This document shows positions 17,053-26,943 of a stretch of DNA of 64,000 nt, in pieces (the first letter of the stretch is position 1; every line of letters starts with the position of its first letter). The position numbers and the translations under genes are program-made. The DNA is from JAVJRN01 sp040218415 (GTDB lineage Bacteria > Bacteroidota > Bacteroidia > Cytophagales > Cyclobacteriaceae): contig JAVJRN010000021.1 of NCBI GenBank assembly GCA_040218415.1, positions 160,566-224,565 of the forward strand, written 5' to 3'. The notes below the pieces were generated by a model. It had not been told where the DNA came from and did no database searches. It was given only the letters and a program-made list of their open reading frames with translations.

Positions 17053-20000
17053 ATGCTAACCAAAAAGTGGGTTTTAAAACTTATCCTCTCAGTGCTTTCG
17101 GTGAGTTATGCCATCTCTGTGATTGGGCAAAGTGGGCAAATAAAAACCATCGGTCTACCACTAATTACCAATTACAGCCCTGCGAACTACAGCTTAACAA
17201 ATCAAAACTTTGATGTCATCATTGATGATCAACAAAGAATCCTATTTGCGAATGATGGCGGCATTTTAATTTTTGATGGGCTCAATTGGCAGCAGATTAT
17301 TCTTCCTAAAACATCCGCAGTATACAGTCTGGAAAAAGCAAAAGATGGAAGAATATATGTTGGTGGTGTCAATGAAATTGGATATTTGCAGTCTTCGGCC
17401 AATGGATTACCCGAGTACAAATCATTGATGCCAAAACTTAAAGAACCAATCGAAAGCTTTGTTGCCATGGTAGGTGCTTCTAAAGATCAGGTAGTTTTTA
17501 CAGCTTATACTAAAACGATCATTTTCGATATCGAATCAGAGGAATTAAAAGTTGTGGACGCTCCGGATACTGGTTTAGGTTATCATTTACTAAATAAAAT
17601 TGGAAATGATATTTATAGCTATGCCGAGGGTATTTTGTATTATTTTAACGGGAATAATTGGGAGAAAAAAAAGGCTTCTGACCTAATTAATCTTAAAAAT
17701 GGAATCGGTTTTCTGGTTGATATAGGGAACAATCAGGCACTTGCGATTACACCTGATGGGTTCTATGATTTTGAGTCTGAAAATAAACTCGAAATCAGCA
17801 AAGATGTGAGCGACTTTCTAACCACCACTCAGATTTATAATGTCACTTGCTTGGCACAAAAGTACCTCAGCATATCCACCTTTAAGGGTCTTATAATCAC
17901 AGATTTAGCAGGTCAACCCATCCAATTTTTCAACAAGAACAAAGGTTTAGCCAACGATGTAGTTCTTGGGACTTCACTTGATGATTCGGGTATTTTATGG
18001 GTAGCTACTAATAATGGTATCTCAACTATAGATCTTTTTTCCCCTGTCACATTTTTTGATGAACGACTAGGCATTGAGGGCGTGATAACAGATACTAAAA
18101 TAATTAATGATGACTTATACTTTACCTCTTTCTCAGGTGTATCTAGAACTAAGTGGAGCAGCCTCCAAGTTCCTTTTCTCAAACCTAAAATAGAGACTTT
18201 AACTACATCGGCTGCTCATGGGTTTATTCGATTAAACAACGAATTGATTGTCCTTACAGAACTAAAACCCAACTTAAGTATCACTGATGACTCTATTTCG
18301 GAAATACCTGGCACGGATCATGCGATTTTTCTCAAAGGCCTTGCATACCAAGACGAAAAAGATATTTTGCTCGGCGCACTCAATGGATTGATGATTCAGC
18401 TCAGAAAAACAAACGAAAAATGGACTGTTGTAAAAGCAATGAACCCAATGTTTCCGAACATCTCCAGCCTCTCATTGGATAAACGAAATACCGTCTGGGT
18501 CAGCGATTATAATACGGGGATTTACAAATTAAAATACAATAGAAAAAGTTCCGAACTCATCAGTGAAAGGAAGTACGGCAAACCCGATGGTTTACCCTCT
18601 GATTTTAACAACCACTTGGTGAAATACGAAAATGAAGTTCTTTTTGCTACAAAGGATGGTATATTTCAATATGACAGTATCAAAGATCGGTTTGTGCCCG
18701 ATGAAAAGTTCAAAGCCGTTATTGGATCCCAAGCCGTTTCTCAACTTAAGAGTGATGCTAAGGGAAATCTCTTTTACTTCTCAGATTCATTTTATTATTT
18801 AGAGAAAAAAAAAGAAGATTTTCAAAAAATTGATTTCCCCGCGATTGACTTTCGTAAGTACATTCCTGAAAATTTTTCGATATTAGCAAACGGTCAAGTT
18901 TTAGTCAGCTCACTCGATGCAATTCTACATATTGACCCAAGTATTAAAAGACCAACACATAAAGTCGAGGTTAATTTCACCTCCTTCTCTTCCACACAAA
19001 CTGACTCCATTCTTTATGGTGGCTTTGGGAGTATTCCGCATACCACCCAATTATCATATACTGACAATTCTATACGCATTGGTTTTGCAGCCTCTGCACA
19101 TGAAAACATTAAAAAGAACCTCTTTAAATGGAGACTAATCGGATTGGAGGAAAATTGGTCTTCCTGGTCTGCCGAGTATAGCAAAGATTACACGAGTCTT
19201 CCTCATGGTAGTTATACTTTCGAGGTAGTAGCAAAAAGCGCTGAAGGTATAGAATCTCCATCTAAAGCTCTCACTTTCACCATCAAAACTCCTTGGTATT
19301 TTTCGTGGTGGGCAAAGTCAGTTTATCTGCTTACTTCATTGGGACTTTTTTGGCTTATCGTTAGAATATACACCCTTAAGCTGGTTGAGGATAAAAAAAG
19401 ACTGGAAGAAATTATCAATGATAGAACGCTGGAAATTACCAGGCAAAAAAACAAAGCAGAGCAGGATGCCCTGACAATCCAAGAACAAAACGACAAGCTT
19501 TTACAAATGGATGTACTGAAGAGAAGGTTTTTTGTAAATATTTCACATGAACTTCGTACACCACTGACTTTAACTATGGGCACGGTCGATCAAGCACTTA
19601 AAGGGGCTTTTGGAAAGTTAAATGACAAACTTGATATGAACTTACAAGTGGCCTACCGTAATAGTGAAAGGCTACTAAAAATGGTGAACAACATTTTAGA
19701 TATTTCCAAGCTAGAAGGTGGCACCGTTCGATTATATGCTAAGAAGTACAATCCCGTAAAAACCATCAAAAAAGTGTTGGCATTCTTTTCTTCAAGATTA
19801 GAACTTAAAAACATACGACTCATTGAAAATATTGAAACTACAGCCGAACTGTATTTAGACGAAGATAAGGTTGAAACCATTATCATGAATCTGCTATCCA
19901 ATGCTTTCAAATTCACACCAGAAGGTGGACAAATTATGGTGACCACATCAGAAGATGTTGAAAATTTATTTATTGAAGTAACGAATTCCGGAGAAAGTAT

Positions 20001-21051
20001 TCCGAGAGCTGATTTGACTTTGGTATTTGATCGGTTTTACCAAAGTCCTCACATTAAAAGTGGAGAAGGCATGGGAGTTGGACTTGCCCTCACCAAAGAG
20101 TTAGTTGAGTTGCATGGGGGAAAAATTACTGTGAAAAGTGACCAAGAAACGGTCTTTACAACTACCTTCAAAAAAGGCAAGTCGCACCTTTCACCGAACC
20201 AACTACTTGAAATAGATCAAAGTTTTCCAAGTCCTCCAATTTCAGATGAACCTTCGCCTCAAGACCTTCTTCCTTTTAAGTCTTCAGAGCAACATACAAT
20301 ATCGGATAAAGCGCATATTTTATTGGTAGAAGACAATGCTGAAATGAGCCAATTCATTGTAGATCTCTTAAGCCATCAATATACCATCTCAACTGCCCAT
20401 AATGGACTTAAGGGGCTGGAATTTCTCGAACAGCAACAACCAGACTTGATCATCACTGATTATCTCATGCCTAAAATGGACGGATATGAAATGGCAGAAG
20501 CTATCAAACGGAAGGAGAACTTGTCATTAATACCCATCATTTTTTTAACGGCTAGAGCCGACGAACAGGACAAAATCACTGTATTAAATCTTGGGATTGA
20601 TGACTACCTCTATAAACCCTTTAACACAGAAGAATTGCTTGTCAGAGTCAGCAATCTCTTGAGTAGAAATAAATCAAGAAAAGATTTTATTGTCGAGGAG
20701 GCTATGGACGAAGCTGCAATTTTGTGGGAAGAGTTTCCATCAAACTTAAAGTCGAAAATTGACGAGTTCATTGCGTCTCATATAAAAGAAGAGATCACTG
20801 GGGAGCAATTGGCGCAAATAGCCAATCAAAGTGAGCGCAGCTTGTACCGAAAGGTCAAAGCAAACACTGGCTTATCTCCAATGAACTACGTCAAAGAGTA
20901 CCGGCTGAGAAAAGCCCGAAAACATCTTGAACTGGGTGTTTTTAATTCTGTTGCAGAAGTAGCTGATTCGGTAGGCTATAAATACGCCTCCCATTTTACA
21001 AAGAATTTTAAAGAGAGGTTCGGTAAGCAACCGTCTGAATACTTGAACTAA
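17053..21051 (+). CDS. Hybrid two-component system sensor/regulator (HTCS) with AraC output
   Basis: 1332 residues in the Bacteroidota one-protein two-component layout. Signal peptide (1-25); periplasmic beta-propeller of two-component-regulator repeats (about 40-640; repeats such as DDSGILWVATNNGIS); Y_Y_Y domain (about 655-735); one membrane helix (about 750-772); HisKA with H832 (NISHELRTPLTLTMG); HATPase (about 925-1045); receiver with phospho-acceptor D1136 (ITDYLMPKMDG); and AraC-type HTH (about 1235-1332, MNYVKEYRLRKARKHLE). Such proteins usually sense glycans and switch on utilisation loci. No SusC/SusD pair is nearby here, so the target is not evident; the preceding CHRD gene is separated by a terminator. 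Confidence 0.93.
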   Translation: MLTKKWVLKLILSVLSVSYAISVIGQSGQIKTIGLPLITNYSPANYSLTNQNFDVIIDDQQRILFANDGGILIFDGLNWQQIILPKTSAVYSLEKAKDGRIYVGGVNEIGYLQSSANGLPEYKSLMPKLKEPIESFVAMVGASKDQVVFTAYTKTIIFDIESEELKVVDAPDTGLGYHLLNKIGNDIYSYAEGILYYFNGNNWEKKKASDLINLKNGIGFLVDIGNNQALAITPDGFYDFESENKLEISKDVSDFLTTTQIYNVTCLAQKYLSISTFKGLIITDLAGQPIQFFNKNKGLANDVVLGTSLDDSGILWVATNNGISTIDLFSPVTFFDERLGIEGVITDTKIINDDLYFTSFSGVSRTKWSSLQVPFLKPKIETLTTSAAHGFIRLNNELIVLTELKPNLSITDDSISEIPGTDHAIFLKGLAYQDEKDILLGALNGLMIQLRKTNEKWTVVKAMNPMFPNISSLSLDKRNTVWVSDYNTGIYKLKYNRKSSELISERKYGKPDGLPSDFNNHLVKYENEVLFATKDGIFQYDSIKDRFVPDEKFKAVIGSQAVSQLKSDAKGNLFYFSDSFYYLEKKKEDFQKIDFPAIDFRKYIPENFSILANGQVLVSSLDAILHIDPSIKRPTHKVEVNFTSFSSTQTDSILYGGFGSIPHTTQLSYTDNSIRIGFAASAHENIKKNLFKWRLIGLEENWSSWSAEYSKDYTSLPHGSYTFEVVAKSAEGIESPSKALTFTIKTPWYFSWWAKSVYLLTSLGLFWLIVRIYTLKLVEDKKRLEEIINDRTLEITRQKNKAEQDALTIQEQNDKLLQMDVLKRRFFVNISHELRTPLTLTMGTVDQALKGAFGKLNDKLDMNLQVAYRNSERLLKMVNNILDISKLEGGTVRLYAKKYNPVKTIKKVLAFFSSRLELKNIRLIENIETTAELYLDEDKVETIIMNLLSNAFKFTPEGGQIMVTTSEDVENLFIEVTNSGESIPRADLTLVFDRFYQSPHIKSGEGMGVGLALTKELVELHGGKITVKSDQETVFTTTFKKGKSHLSPNQLLEIDQSFPSPPISDEPSPQDLLPFKSSEQHTISDKAHILLVEDNAEMSQFIVDLLSHQYTISTAHNGLKGLEFLEQQQPDLIITDYLMPKMDGYEMAEAIKRKENLSLIPIIFLTARADEQDKITVLNLGIDDYLYKPFNTEELLVRVSNLLSRNKSRKDFIVEEAMDEAAILWEEFPSNLKSKIDEFIASHIKEEITGEQLAQIANQSERSLYRKVKANTGLSPMNYVKEYRLRKARKHLELGVFNSVAEVADSVGYKYASHFTKNFKERFGKQPSEYLN

Positions 21052-21142
21052 TCCCTAAACCTTACTGAATCCAACTACCATGATGTCCTTGATAATATGA
21101 ATCTTCTTAGTTTCTAATCAATGGATGCTTTCGCAGCATCAA

Positions 21143-22231
21143 TCAGTAATCTGAAGAAGCCTTATTAGTCCGGGCTAATAATAAGAAATCAGCAATAACA
21201 AGTGCTGACATTGCATCTACAATGGGAACCGCTCTTGGTACCACACAAGGATCGTGTCTGCCTTTTCCGCTTACCGTGGCTTCCTTGCCTTCTTTATCTA
21301 CACTCTCTTGATCTTGCATAATCGTAGCTACAGGTTTAAAAGCTACATTGAAATAGATATCTTCTCCATTTGAAATACCGCCTTGCACGCCACCAGAATG
21401 ATTGGTTCGCGTTTTCACTTTTCCCTCTTCGCTATAGAATGCATCATTATGCGCCGATCCGCGCATAGCTACGCCTTTGAATCCACTGCCGTATTCAAAT
21501 CCCTTCACCGCATTGATGCTCAGCATGGCTTTCCCCAGCTCAGCATGTAACTTATCAAATACTGGTTCCCCCAACCCAACCGGGCATCCTTTAATAACGC
21601 CGGTGACAATACCACCAATGGTATCTTGCTCCTTTCGCACTTGATCTATATAATCAAACATCTGTTGAGCCATTTCCGGGTCAGGACATCTCACCGCATT
21701 ATCATCTATTTTGGAGAGGTCAAGCTCTGTATGGAACTTTTCCAACGATAAATCACCCACCTGAGACACATAGGCAAAGCATTCAATTCCATGTTGCTTT
21801 AGAAATAACTTAGCGACGGCTCCCGCAGCTACGCGAGCAGCCGTTTCTCGTGCTGAACTTCGCCCACCACCACGATAATCTCTCTCTCCGTATTTGGCAT
21901 CATAGGTGTAATCCGCGTGACTCGGTCTAAACTTATCAGCAATATGTGAGTAATCTTTACTTTTTTGATCTTTGTTGCGGATGAGCATACCTATTGGTGT
22001 ACCTGTGGTCTTACCTTCGAATACACCTGATAAAATTTCTACTTCATCCTCTTCTTTCCTCTGTGTAGTGATGCGCGATTGTCCCGGTTTTCTTCTTGCA
22101 AGTTCATTTTGAATGAAAGCTTCGTCTATTACTACACCAGCAGGGCACCCATCTATGGTTACACCTATTGCCTTACCGTGGGATTCTCCAAAAGTGGAAA
22201 TTCTAAAAATATTACCGTAAACACTACCCAT
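21143..22231 (-). CDS. aroC: Chorismate synthase
   Basis: 362 residues, normal for the family. Converts EPSP to chorismate using reduced FMN as catalyst. Signatures: GESHGKAIGV near the N-terminus, RSSARETAARVAAGAVAK in the middle, and the C-terminal GRHDPCVVPRAVPIVDAM. ATG at 22231 follows the batD stop by only 4 bases, so aroC is probably coexpressed with batD. It is monofunctional: no NADPH:FMN reductase domain is attached. Confidence 0.95.
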   Translation of the reverse strand: MGSVYGNIFRISTFGESHGKAIGVTIDGCPAGVVIDEAFIQNELARRKPGQSRITTQRKEEDEVEILSGVFEGKTTGTPIGMLIRNKDQKSKDYSHIADKFRPSHADYTYDAKYGERDYRGGGRSSARETAARVAAGAVAKLFLKQHGIECFAYVSQVGDLSLEKFHTELDLSKIDDNAVRCPDPEMAQQMFDYIDQVRKEQDTIGGIVTGVIKGCPVGLGEPVFDKLHAELGKAMLSINAVKGFEYGSGFKGVAMRGSAHNDAFYSEEGKVKTRTNHSGGVQGGISNGEDIYFNVAFKPVATIMQDQESVDKEGKEATVSGKGRHDPCVVPRAVPIVDAMSALVIADFLLLARTNKASSDY

Positions 22232-22235
22232 TCTC

Positions 22236-23720
22236 TTATTTTCTAATCAAAACACCTACTGAGAGCGCTAACATAGCCAAAATAAAAATGTTGGCAAAGG
22301 CCTTGAACCACGCACTTTCTGTGGTGCTAATCATTGTGTCATCTTCAAACGCAATCCCATCATAAAATGAGCCCATATCCGTAGAAATAATGGATTCATT
22401 TTTTTTGCTTTCACCACTCACTGTAACGATCTGTTGAGATCTTAAAGTGTCGTAACTTTCTTTGACAGGATTAAAATAAATCCACTTAAAATAGTCACCC
22501 AACTCGTACTGACCAGGTTCGTTTGGGATGCCGTAAAAGCTAAAACTTTTGGTGCCCTTAACTTTCCCATTCGATCTATTCACGTTTTGCTTTACATTAG
22601 GAGTATAAATATCAAATTCTTCGCTACTGGGAATATTTAATGATTCAATGGCGCTAATGTTACCTTCCCCCAGAATATTAAATTCGTAATTGAAGCTTTG
22701 ACCTGTTTTGAGATCGATCGCGTTTATTTTTTCTGCCATGCGGTAGTTACCCACAGCCACTTGATCTTTCAGAGGATGAGGGGGTAAGTCTTTCACTTTT
22801 ACTTTTTTGGCTTTAGAGTAAAAAGTTTCAAAATCTTCTTTACGATTTCGCCCGAAGAAAGAAGGGTTTTTGGCCACTTGGTATTTAATCATCTTCAATC
22901 CAACAGAGCCAAAATTGATTTCTTCATTGTTCAACGGATAATAAGCTGCTTGAAAGATTTTATACTGTGTATATCCTTTATTATTAATAGTAATTGGCTC
23001 TCCTGTAATATTGTCGATACTGAAATTTTCTTCCCAGCAATTACTTGGTTTGATGTTTTTGACGATATCGGTTATTTGCTTGCCCAAGTCATAGAAACGC
23101 ATGTCGGCTCTATTGGACTCAGCTACATAAAATGCCAAAGTGGTTGTAAAACCTTCGCCCACATAGACCTCACTCTTATCGACAGTGAGAGCTAGAAAAG
23201 CATCTGCCTTAATATCTACAAACTCTGTTGCCTGAGTGGGCTCATTATTAAAGAAATTTTGAAAAGGATCGCTTCGTCGCTGCTGCTGAATAGGCGGACC
23301 AACTTTAATAGTAAAACCCGCGACTTGTATCCGCTCACCATTTACAGTCATTTCAAAATTAGGTAATCGAAAAGTACCTTCACGGCTTGCCTGATAATTT
23401 TGGATAATACTTTGAGAAGAAGTCATTCGACCATTAACGACACTTGTGGAGGTAGAGGAGGAAGTACCTCTTTTAACGAAACCTTCAATATCTGGAAAGG
23501 GGCTATACTTTTTTAGTCGATCATTCTCAATGGATAAAGTCAAGGTGAAATATTGATTGAGGCCAATTTCAGTAGCACCAGGTGTTACAGAAATTTTTTG
23601 CGCTTGAGAGGATTGAACCAAAAAAAGGAATAAGAAACAACCTAATGCAATTCCCTTCGTATGATGCCATAAGGCGTTTGCAAACGTTTTCAAATTTGAA
23701 ATTATTTTTGTCAAAATCAA
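22236..23720 (-). CDS. BatD-like oxygen-tolerance membrane protein
   Basis: 494 residues with an N-terminal hydrophobic signal (GIALGCFLFLFLVQSSQA then QKISVTPG), a long periplasmic part of Ig-like beta domains (INDRL..FPDIEGFV..., VYVGEGFTTTLAFYVAES) and one C-terminal membrane helix (NIFILAMLALSVGVL). This is the BatD layout (Bacteroides aerotolerance). BatA/B/C/E are not adjacent, although a MoxR-like ATPase and a VWA protein lie 4-7 kb away. No ATG precedes the signal; the start is a TTG at 23720 or the TTG codons 2 and 9 codons later. It is closely followed by aroC. Confidence 0.8.
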   Translation of the reverse strand: MILTKIISNLKTFANALWHHTKGIALGCFLFLFLVQSSQAQKISVTPGATEIGLNQYFTLTLSIENDRLKKYSPFPDIEGFVKRGTSSSTSTSVVNGRMTSSQSIIQNYQASREGTFRLPNFEMTVNGERIQVAGFTIKVGPPIQQQRRSDPFQNFFNNEPTQATEFVDIKADAFLALTVDKSEVYVGEGFTTTLAFYVAESNRADMRFYDLGKQITDIVKNIKPSNCWEENFSIDNITGEPITINNKGYTQYKIFQAAYYPLNNEEINFGSVGLKMIKYQVAKNPSFFGRNRKEDFETFYSKAKKVKVKDLPPHPLKDQVAVGNYRMAEKINAIDLKTGQSFNYEFNILGEGNISAIESLNIPSSEEFDIYTPNVKQNVNRSNGKVKGTKSFSFYGIPNEPGQYELGDYFKWIYFNPVKESYDTLRSQQIVTVSGESKKNESIISTDMGSFYDGIAFEDDTMISTTESAWFKAFANIFILAMLALSVGVLIRK

Positions 23721-23806
23721 GATAATTATTTAACTTAAGGTTTGAAAGATGTTCATCAAAGAACGTCAAATTTACTTTTTAGTTAGATTCTTTAACAATA
23801 TTTAAA

Positions 23807-24001
23807 ATGATGTTAGAGTACTTTAAAACCATCCTTTCAAAAGTCAGTTTTGACAAATGGCTCTTCGAGAAAGAGCTCAAGAAAGCGATAAAATCATTGG
23901 TATCAGAAGAGATATCAAAGCTCAAAAAATGGTGTTATGACGAGTTTAGTCATATCTATGGATCAATACTTAACAAATGTTTTTCTAATGTTTTAACCTA
24001 A
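23807..24001 (+). CDS. Small conserved-looking helical protein
   Basis: 64 residues: acidic-basic amphipathic helices, with a WLFEKELKKAIKSLVSEE core, KKWCYDEF and a conserved-looking single Cys. No signal or membrane segment. I believe similar about 60-residue proteins are widespread in Bacteroidota, but cannot check. It has its own terminator 6 bases after the stop and diverges from batD, so it is transcribed alone. The ATG may be 23807 or the following codon. Function unknown. Confidence 0.7.
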   Translation: MMLEYFKTILSKVSFDKWLFEKELKKAIKSLVSEEISKLKKWCYDEFSHIYGSILNKCFSNVLT

Positions 24002-24006
24002 AAATA

Positions 24007-24032
24007 AAAACCGTTGAAAAACGGTTTTTTTT
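24007..24032 (+). terminator. Rho-independent terminator
   Basis: AAAACCGTT (24007-24015), GAAA tetraloop, AACGGTTTT (24020-24028) and T tract. It follows the 64-aa gene and faces the DUF389 gene end, so it may serve both strands. Confidence 0.85.
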
Positions 24033-24058
24033 ATTTTGGATAGTCTAATTTGAAACGT

Positions 24059-25468
24059 CTATTTAATCACTACCACCATAGTATCTGCTTTTGTTCTCAG
24101 TTTTAGCCACTGCTCAATTTTCACAATATCCTTTTTATTCACCTTCTTTTTGAACGACATTACCGCGTAGGTGATGGTATCGCTATTCTGATTCATCATG
24201 TTTCCAAGTGAAAGATTCTGAAGGTCTTCATACTGAATTTTTAACTCCTGCGATATCTCGTCAATAGGGTAAACCTTACTTTGAAGCATTAATAATTGTT
24301 TTTCAAGAAAGGCAATTCTATCCTGCTTGGACTTTATTGCCTCTTCACTCTTTGAGTAAAGTTTATCCAAGATATCAACCTTCAGGGACTCGCCCATTTT
24401 TTCGAATTCCAGTTTGGTTTCTTCTGATTTATCTTCTTGGTAACCTTGGCGTACAATCAATTTGATATCTTCAAGGTTATAGTTTTTTAATTTCTTCTTG
24501 AGCATATCTATTTCCTCTTCACCCAAGATTTTCCCATAGAGGGTAACGTCTATCAATGCTTCATCGTCCTGTAGCGCGTAGCGCTGGTTGATTACCTGAG
24601 TTTGGTTAAATACGAATTCTGTGGCTATAAAATTGCGGGCGTTCTGCTCGAATAAGGTTCTCCTAACCACATTATAAGCCAAATATATGCTGGGAATAAT
24701 CGTGATCAGTACGAAAATGAAGATGTAGGATTTCACTCTTTTCTCCGTAGCAGCATCCTCAAATTTTCGTTTTGGGTACTTAAGTGCACGAACAATTAAA
24801 AAGGTTGCTACACTAATAAATACGCTATTGATGAAAAATAAATAGAAAGCTCCGACAAAGTAGTACCAATTACCATTGGCAAGTCCATAGCCAGCGGTAC
24901 ATAATGGAGGCATCAAAGCAGTCGCAATAGCTACACCAGGTATGGCGTTTGATTTCTCTTTTCTTGAACCCGCCACTATACCTGCCAGCCCACCAAAAAA
25001 GGCGATTAATACATCCCAAAGCGTAGGTGTAGTTCTGGCCAGTAATTCCGATTGAGCCTCATGTAGCGGTGTAATTAAAAAATACAAACAAGAGGTCAAT
25101 ACACTAGCAGCCACAGCTACGCCAAGGTTTCTCAATGCTTTTTTAATCAACTCTAAGTCATTGATACCCGCACCGAGTCCAATTCCAATGATCGGCCCCA
25201 TCAATGGAGAGATAAGCATGGCTCCAATAATTACAGCGGTTGAATTAACATTGAGTCCGATAGAGGCAATAAATATGGCGAAAATAAGAATCCATAAATT
25301 GGCACCTTTAAACTCCACCCCTTTCTTGATATCGTTGATGGTAGTGCTCTCGCGCTCTTTGTCCTGATGCAGGTCAAATTGCGATCTGATAAAATCCCTA
25401 AAGGCAATTAGAAACTTTGCTTTTTCCGTGTTTTGATTCATAACATTTGGAGGAACCTCAACCCCCAT
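24059..25468 (-). CDS. DUF389 (TIGR00341-type) membrane protein
   Basis: 469 residues. The N-terminal half carries six to seven membrane helices with the DUF389 signature VIIGAMLISPLMGPIIGIGL. The C-terminal half (about 265-469) is soluble and charged, with a BON-like stretch (DDEALIDVTLYGKILGEEEIDMLKK) and a coiled coil (about 360-400). Function is not established; transport across the inner membrane is usually supposed. ATG at 25468 or 25441 (MNQNTEKAKF). Convergent with the 64-aa gene. Confidence 0.8.
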   Translation of the reverse strand: MGVEVPPNVMNQNTEKAKFLIAFRDFIRSQFDLHQDKERESTTINDIKKGVEFKGANLWILIFAIFIASIGLNVNSTAVIIGAMLISPLMGPIIGIGLGAGINDLELIKKALRNLGVAVAASVLTSCLYFLITPLHEAQSELLARTTPTLWDVLIAFFGGLAGIVAGSRKEKSNAIPGVAIATALMPPLCTAGYGLANGNWYYFVGAFYLFFINSVFISVATFLIVRALKYPKRKFEDAATEKRVKSYIFIFVLITIIPSIYLAYNVVRRTLFEQNARNFIATEFVFNQTQVINQRYALQDDEALIDVTLYGKILGEEEIDMLKKKLKNYNLEDIKLIVRQGYQEDKSEETKLEFEKMGESLKVDILDKLYSKSEEAIKSKQDRIAFLEKQLLMLQSKVYPIDEISQELKIQYEDLQNLSLGNMMNQNSDTITYAVMSFKKKVNKKDIVKIEQWLKLRTKADTMVVVIK

Positions 25469-25514
25469 CGAAATTTCGCGAATGTAAGCAAATAGCTAAT
25501 TATTCTTAGTACAA

Positions 25515-26855
25515 CTATAAAAGTTCATTGGCTAGGTTGGCCAGTTCTGACCTCTCCCCTTTTTCCAAGGTTATATGTGCAAACATTGGGTGATCCTGAA
25601 TTCTATCGATAAGATAAGAGAGCCCATTGCTTTGGGTATCTAAGTACGGAGTGTCAATCTGATATATATCTCCGGTAAATACAATTTTCGTATTCTCTCC
25701 TGCTCGTGTGATGATGGTTTTTATTTCATGTGGGGTCAGATTTTGTGCTTCATCTACAATAAAATAAATATTTGACAAGCTCCTCCCTCTGATATAAGCC
25801 AAAGGAGAGATCATTAATTTTTCTTTATTCACCATATCGGTGATATTCTTGAACTCCTTATCGCTCTCTTTATATTGATTTTGGATAAGTTTTAAGTTAT
25901 CCCAGAGTGGCTCCATATAGGGGTTGAGTTTTGATTTAATATCTCCAGGAAGATATCCAATATCCTTATTGCCCAGCGGCACAATAGGCCGAGCAAGGTA
26001 AATTTGCTTAAAATCTCTTCTTTGCTCCAGTGCTGCAGCCAGCGCCAAAAGCGTTTTTCCTGTACCTGCTACCCCATTGATTGTTACCAATTTAATCTCG
26101 GGATTTAGCAGCGCATGAATAGCAAATGTTTGCTCAGCATTTCTCGGTAAGATGCCTGACACGGGTACTTTGTCAACTTTGTCTATCGTTTTCGCGATTG
26201 GGTTATAGTAAGCAAGTACCGAGTTTTTGTCACTTTTTAAAATGTAATAACTGTTTGATATGGCTTTCTTATTTTTTAAAACCCGCGTTTTATCAATGCA
26301 TCTATTTTTGAATAATTCGTCTATATCATCGGAAGTCACGCTTTCCAGTTCGAACTTTCCGGGATTTAGTGTACTTACGTTTTTAATTTTTCCAGTCTCA
26401 TAATCTTCTGCAAGCAGGTCTAATGACTTGGCTTTCAATCTTAGATTAATGTCCTTGCTGACCAGAATGACCTTTTTATTTTTTTCGGTAGCTTTTAGGG
26501 CAAGTGCGGCATTTAAGATGTGATGATCGTTTTTGTTATCCCCAAAAACTTCTACTGCATCGATAGATTTTTGGGAAGATTCCATCAATACTTTGAATTT
26601 ACCCTTCGTTTTTCCGTTGAGCGGGTTCCATTTCTGGAGCATTTTATCTTTGGCTAGCTTATCTAGCAGGCGCGTAAATTCTCTTGCTTCGAAATTTTTG
26701 GTGTCGTTCCCCTTTTTGAACTGATCAAGCTCTTCCAAAACCGTAATAGGAATTCCCACATCGTGCTCGGCAAAATTGAGAATGGAATCATGGGCGTAAA
26801 GAATTACAGAAGTATCAAGTATGAAAATCTTTTTTTCTGAAGCTGTTTTGGGCAT
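25515..26855 (-). CDS. PIN-PhoH fusion ATPase/ribonuclease
   Basis: 446 residues from the ATG at 26855 (MPKTASEKKIFILDTSVILY); a 19-codon longer frame is open but lacks support. An N-terminal PIN nuclease domain (about 1-150) has the first acidic residue in LDTSVILYAHD. The C-terminal PhoH ATPase (about 240-446) has Walker A in NGVAGTGKTLLALA and Walker B in VDEAQNLTPHEIK, then FTGD. The PIN-PhoH (PhoH2-like) architecture is associated with RNA unwinding and cleavage. Its start lies 88 bases after the stop of the AlbA_2 gene; a shared transcript is possible. Confidence 0.9.
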   Translation of the reverse strand: MPKTASEKKIFILDTSVILYAHDSILNFAEHDVGIPITVLEELDQFKKGNDTKNFEAREFTRLLDKLAKDKMLQKWNPLNGKTKGKFKVLMESSQKSIDAVEVFGDNKNDHHILNAALALKATEKNKKVILVSKDINLRLKAKSLDLLAEDYETGKIKNVSTLNPGKFELESVTSDDIDELFKNRCIDKTRVLKNKKAISNSYYILKSDKNSVLAYYNPIAKTIDKVDKVPVSGILPRNAEQTFAIHALLNPEIKLVTINGVAGTGKTLLALAAALEQRRDFKQIYLARPIVPLGNKDIGYLPGDIKSKLNPYMEPLWDNLKLIQNQYKESDKEFKNITDMVNKEKLMISPLAYIRGRSLSNIYFIVDEAQNLTPHEIKTIITRAGENTKIVFTGDIYQIDTPYLDTQSNGLSYLIDRIQDHPMFAHITLEKGERSELANLANELL

Positions 26856-26943
26856 ATAGCAGAGAATTTGAATCTGAAACGACGTTAGTAATATTACAGA
26901 TTTACTTTCCAAAAGACTATCTAAAAAGAAGGAATCTGAGAAT

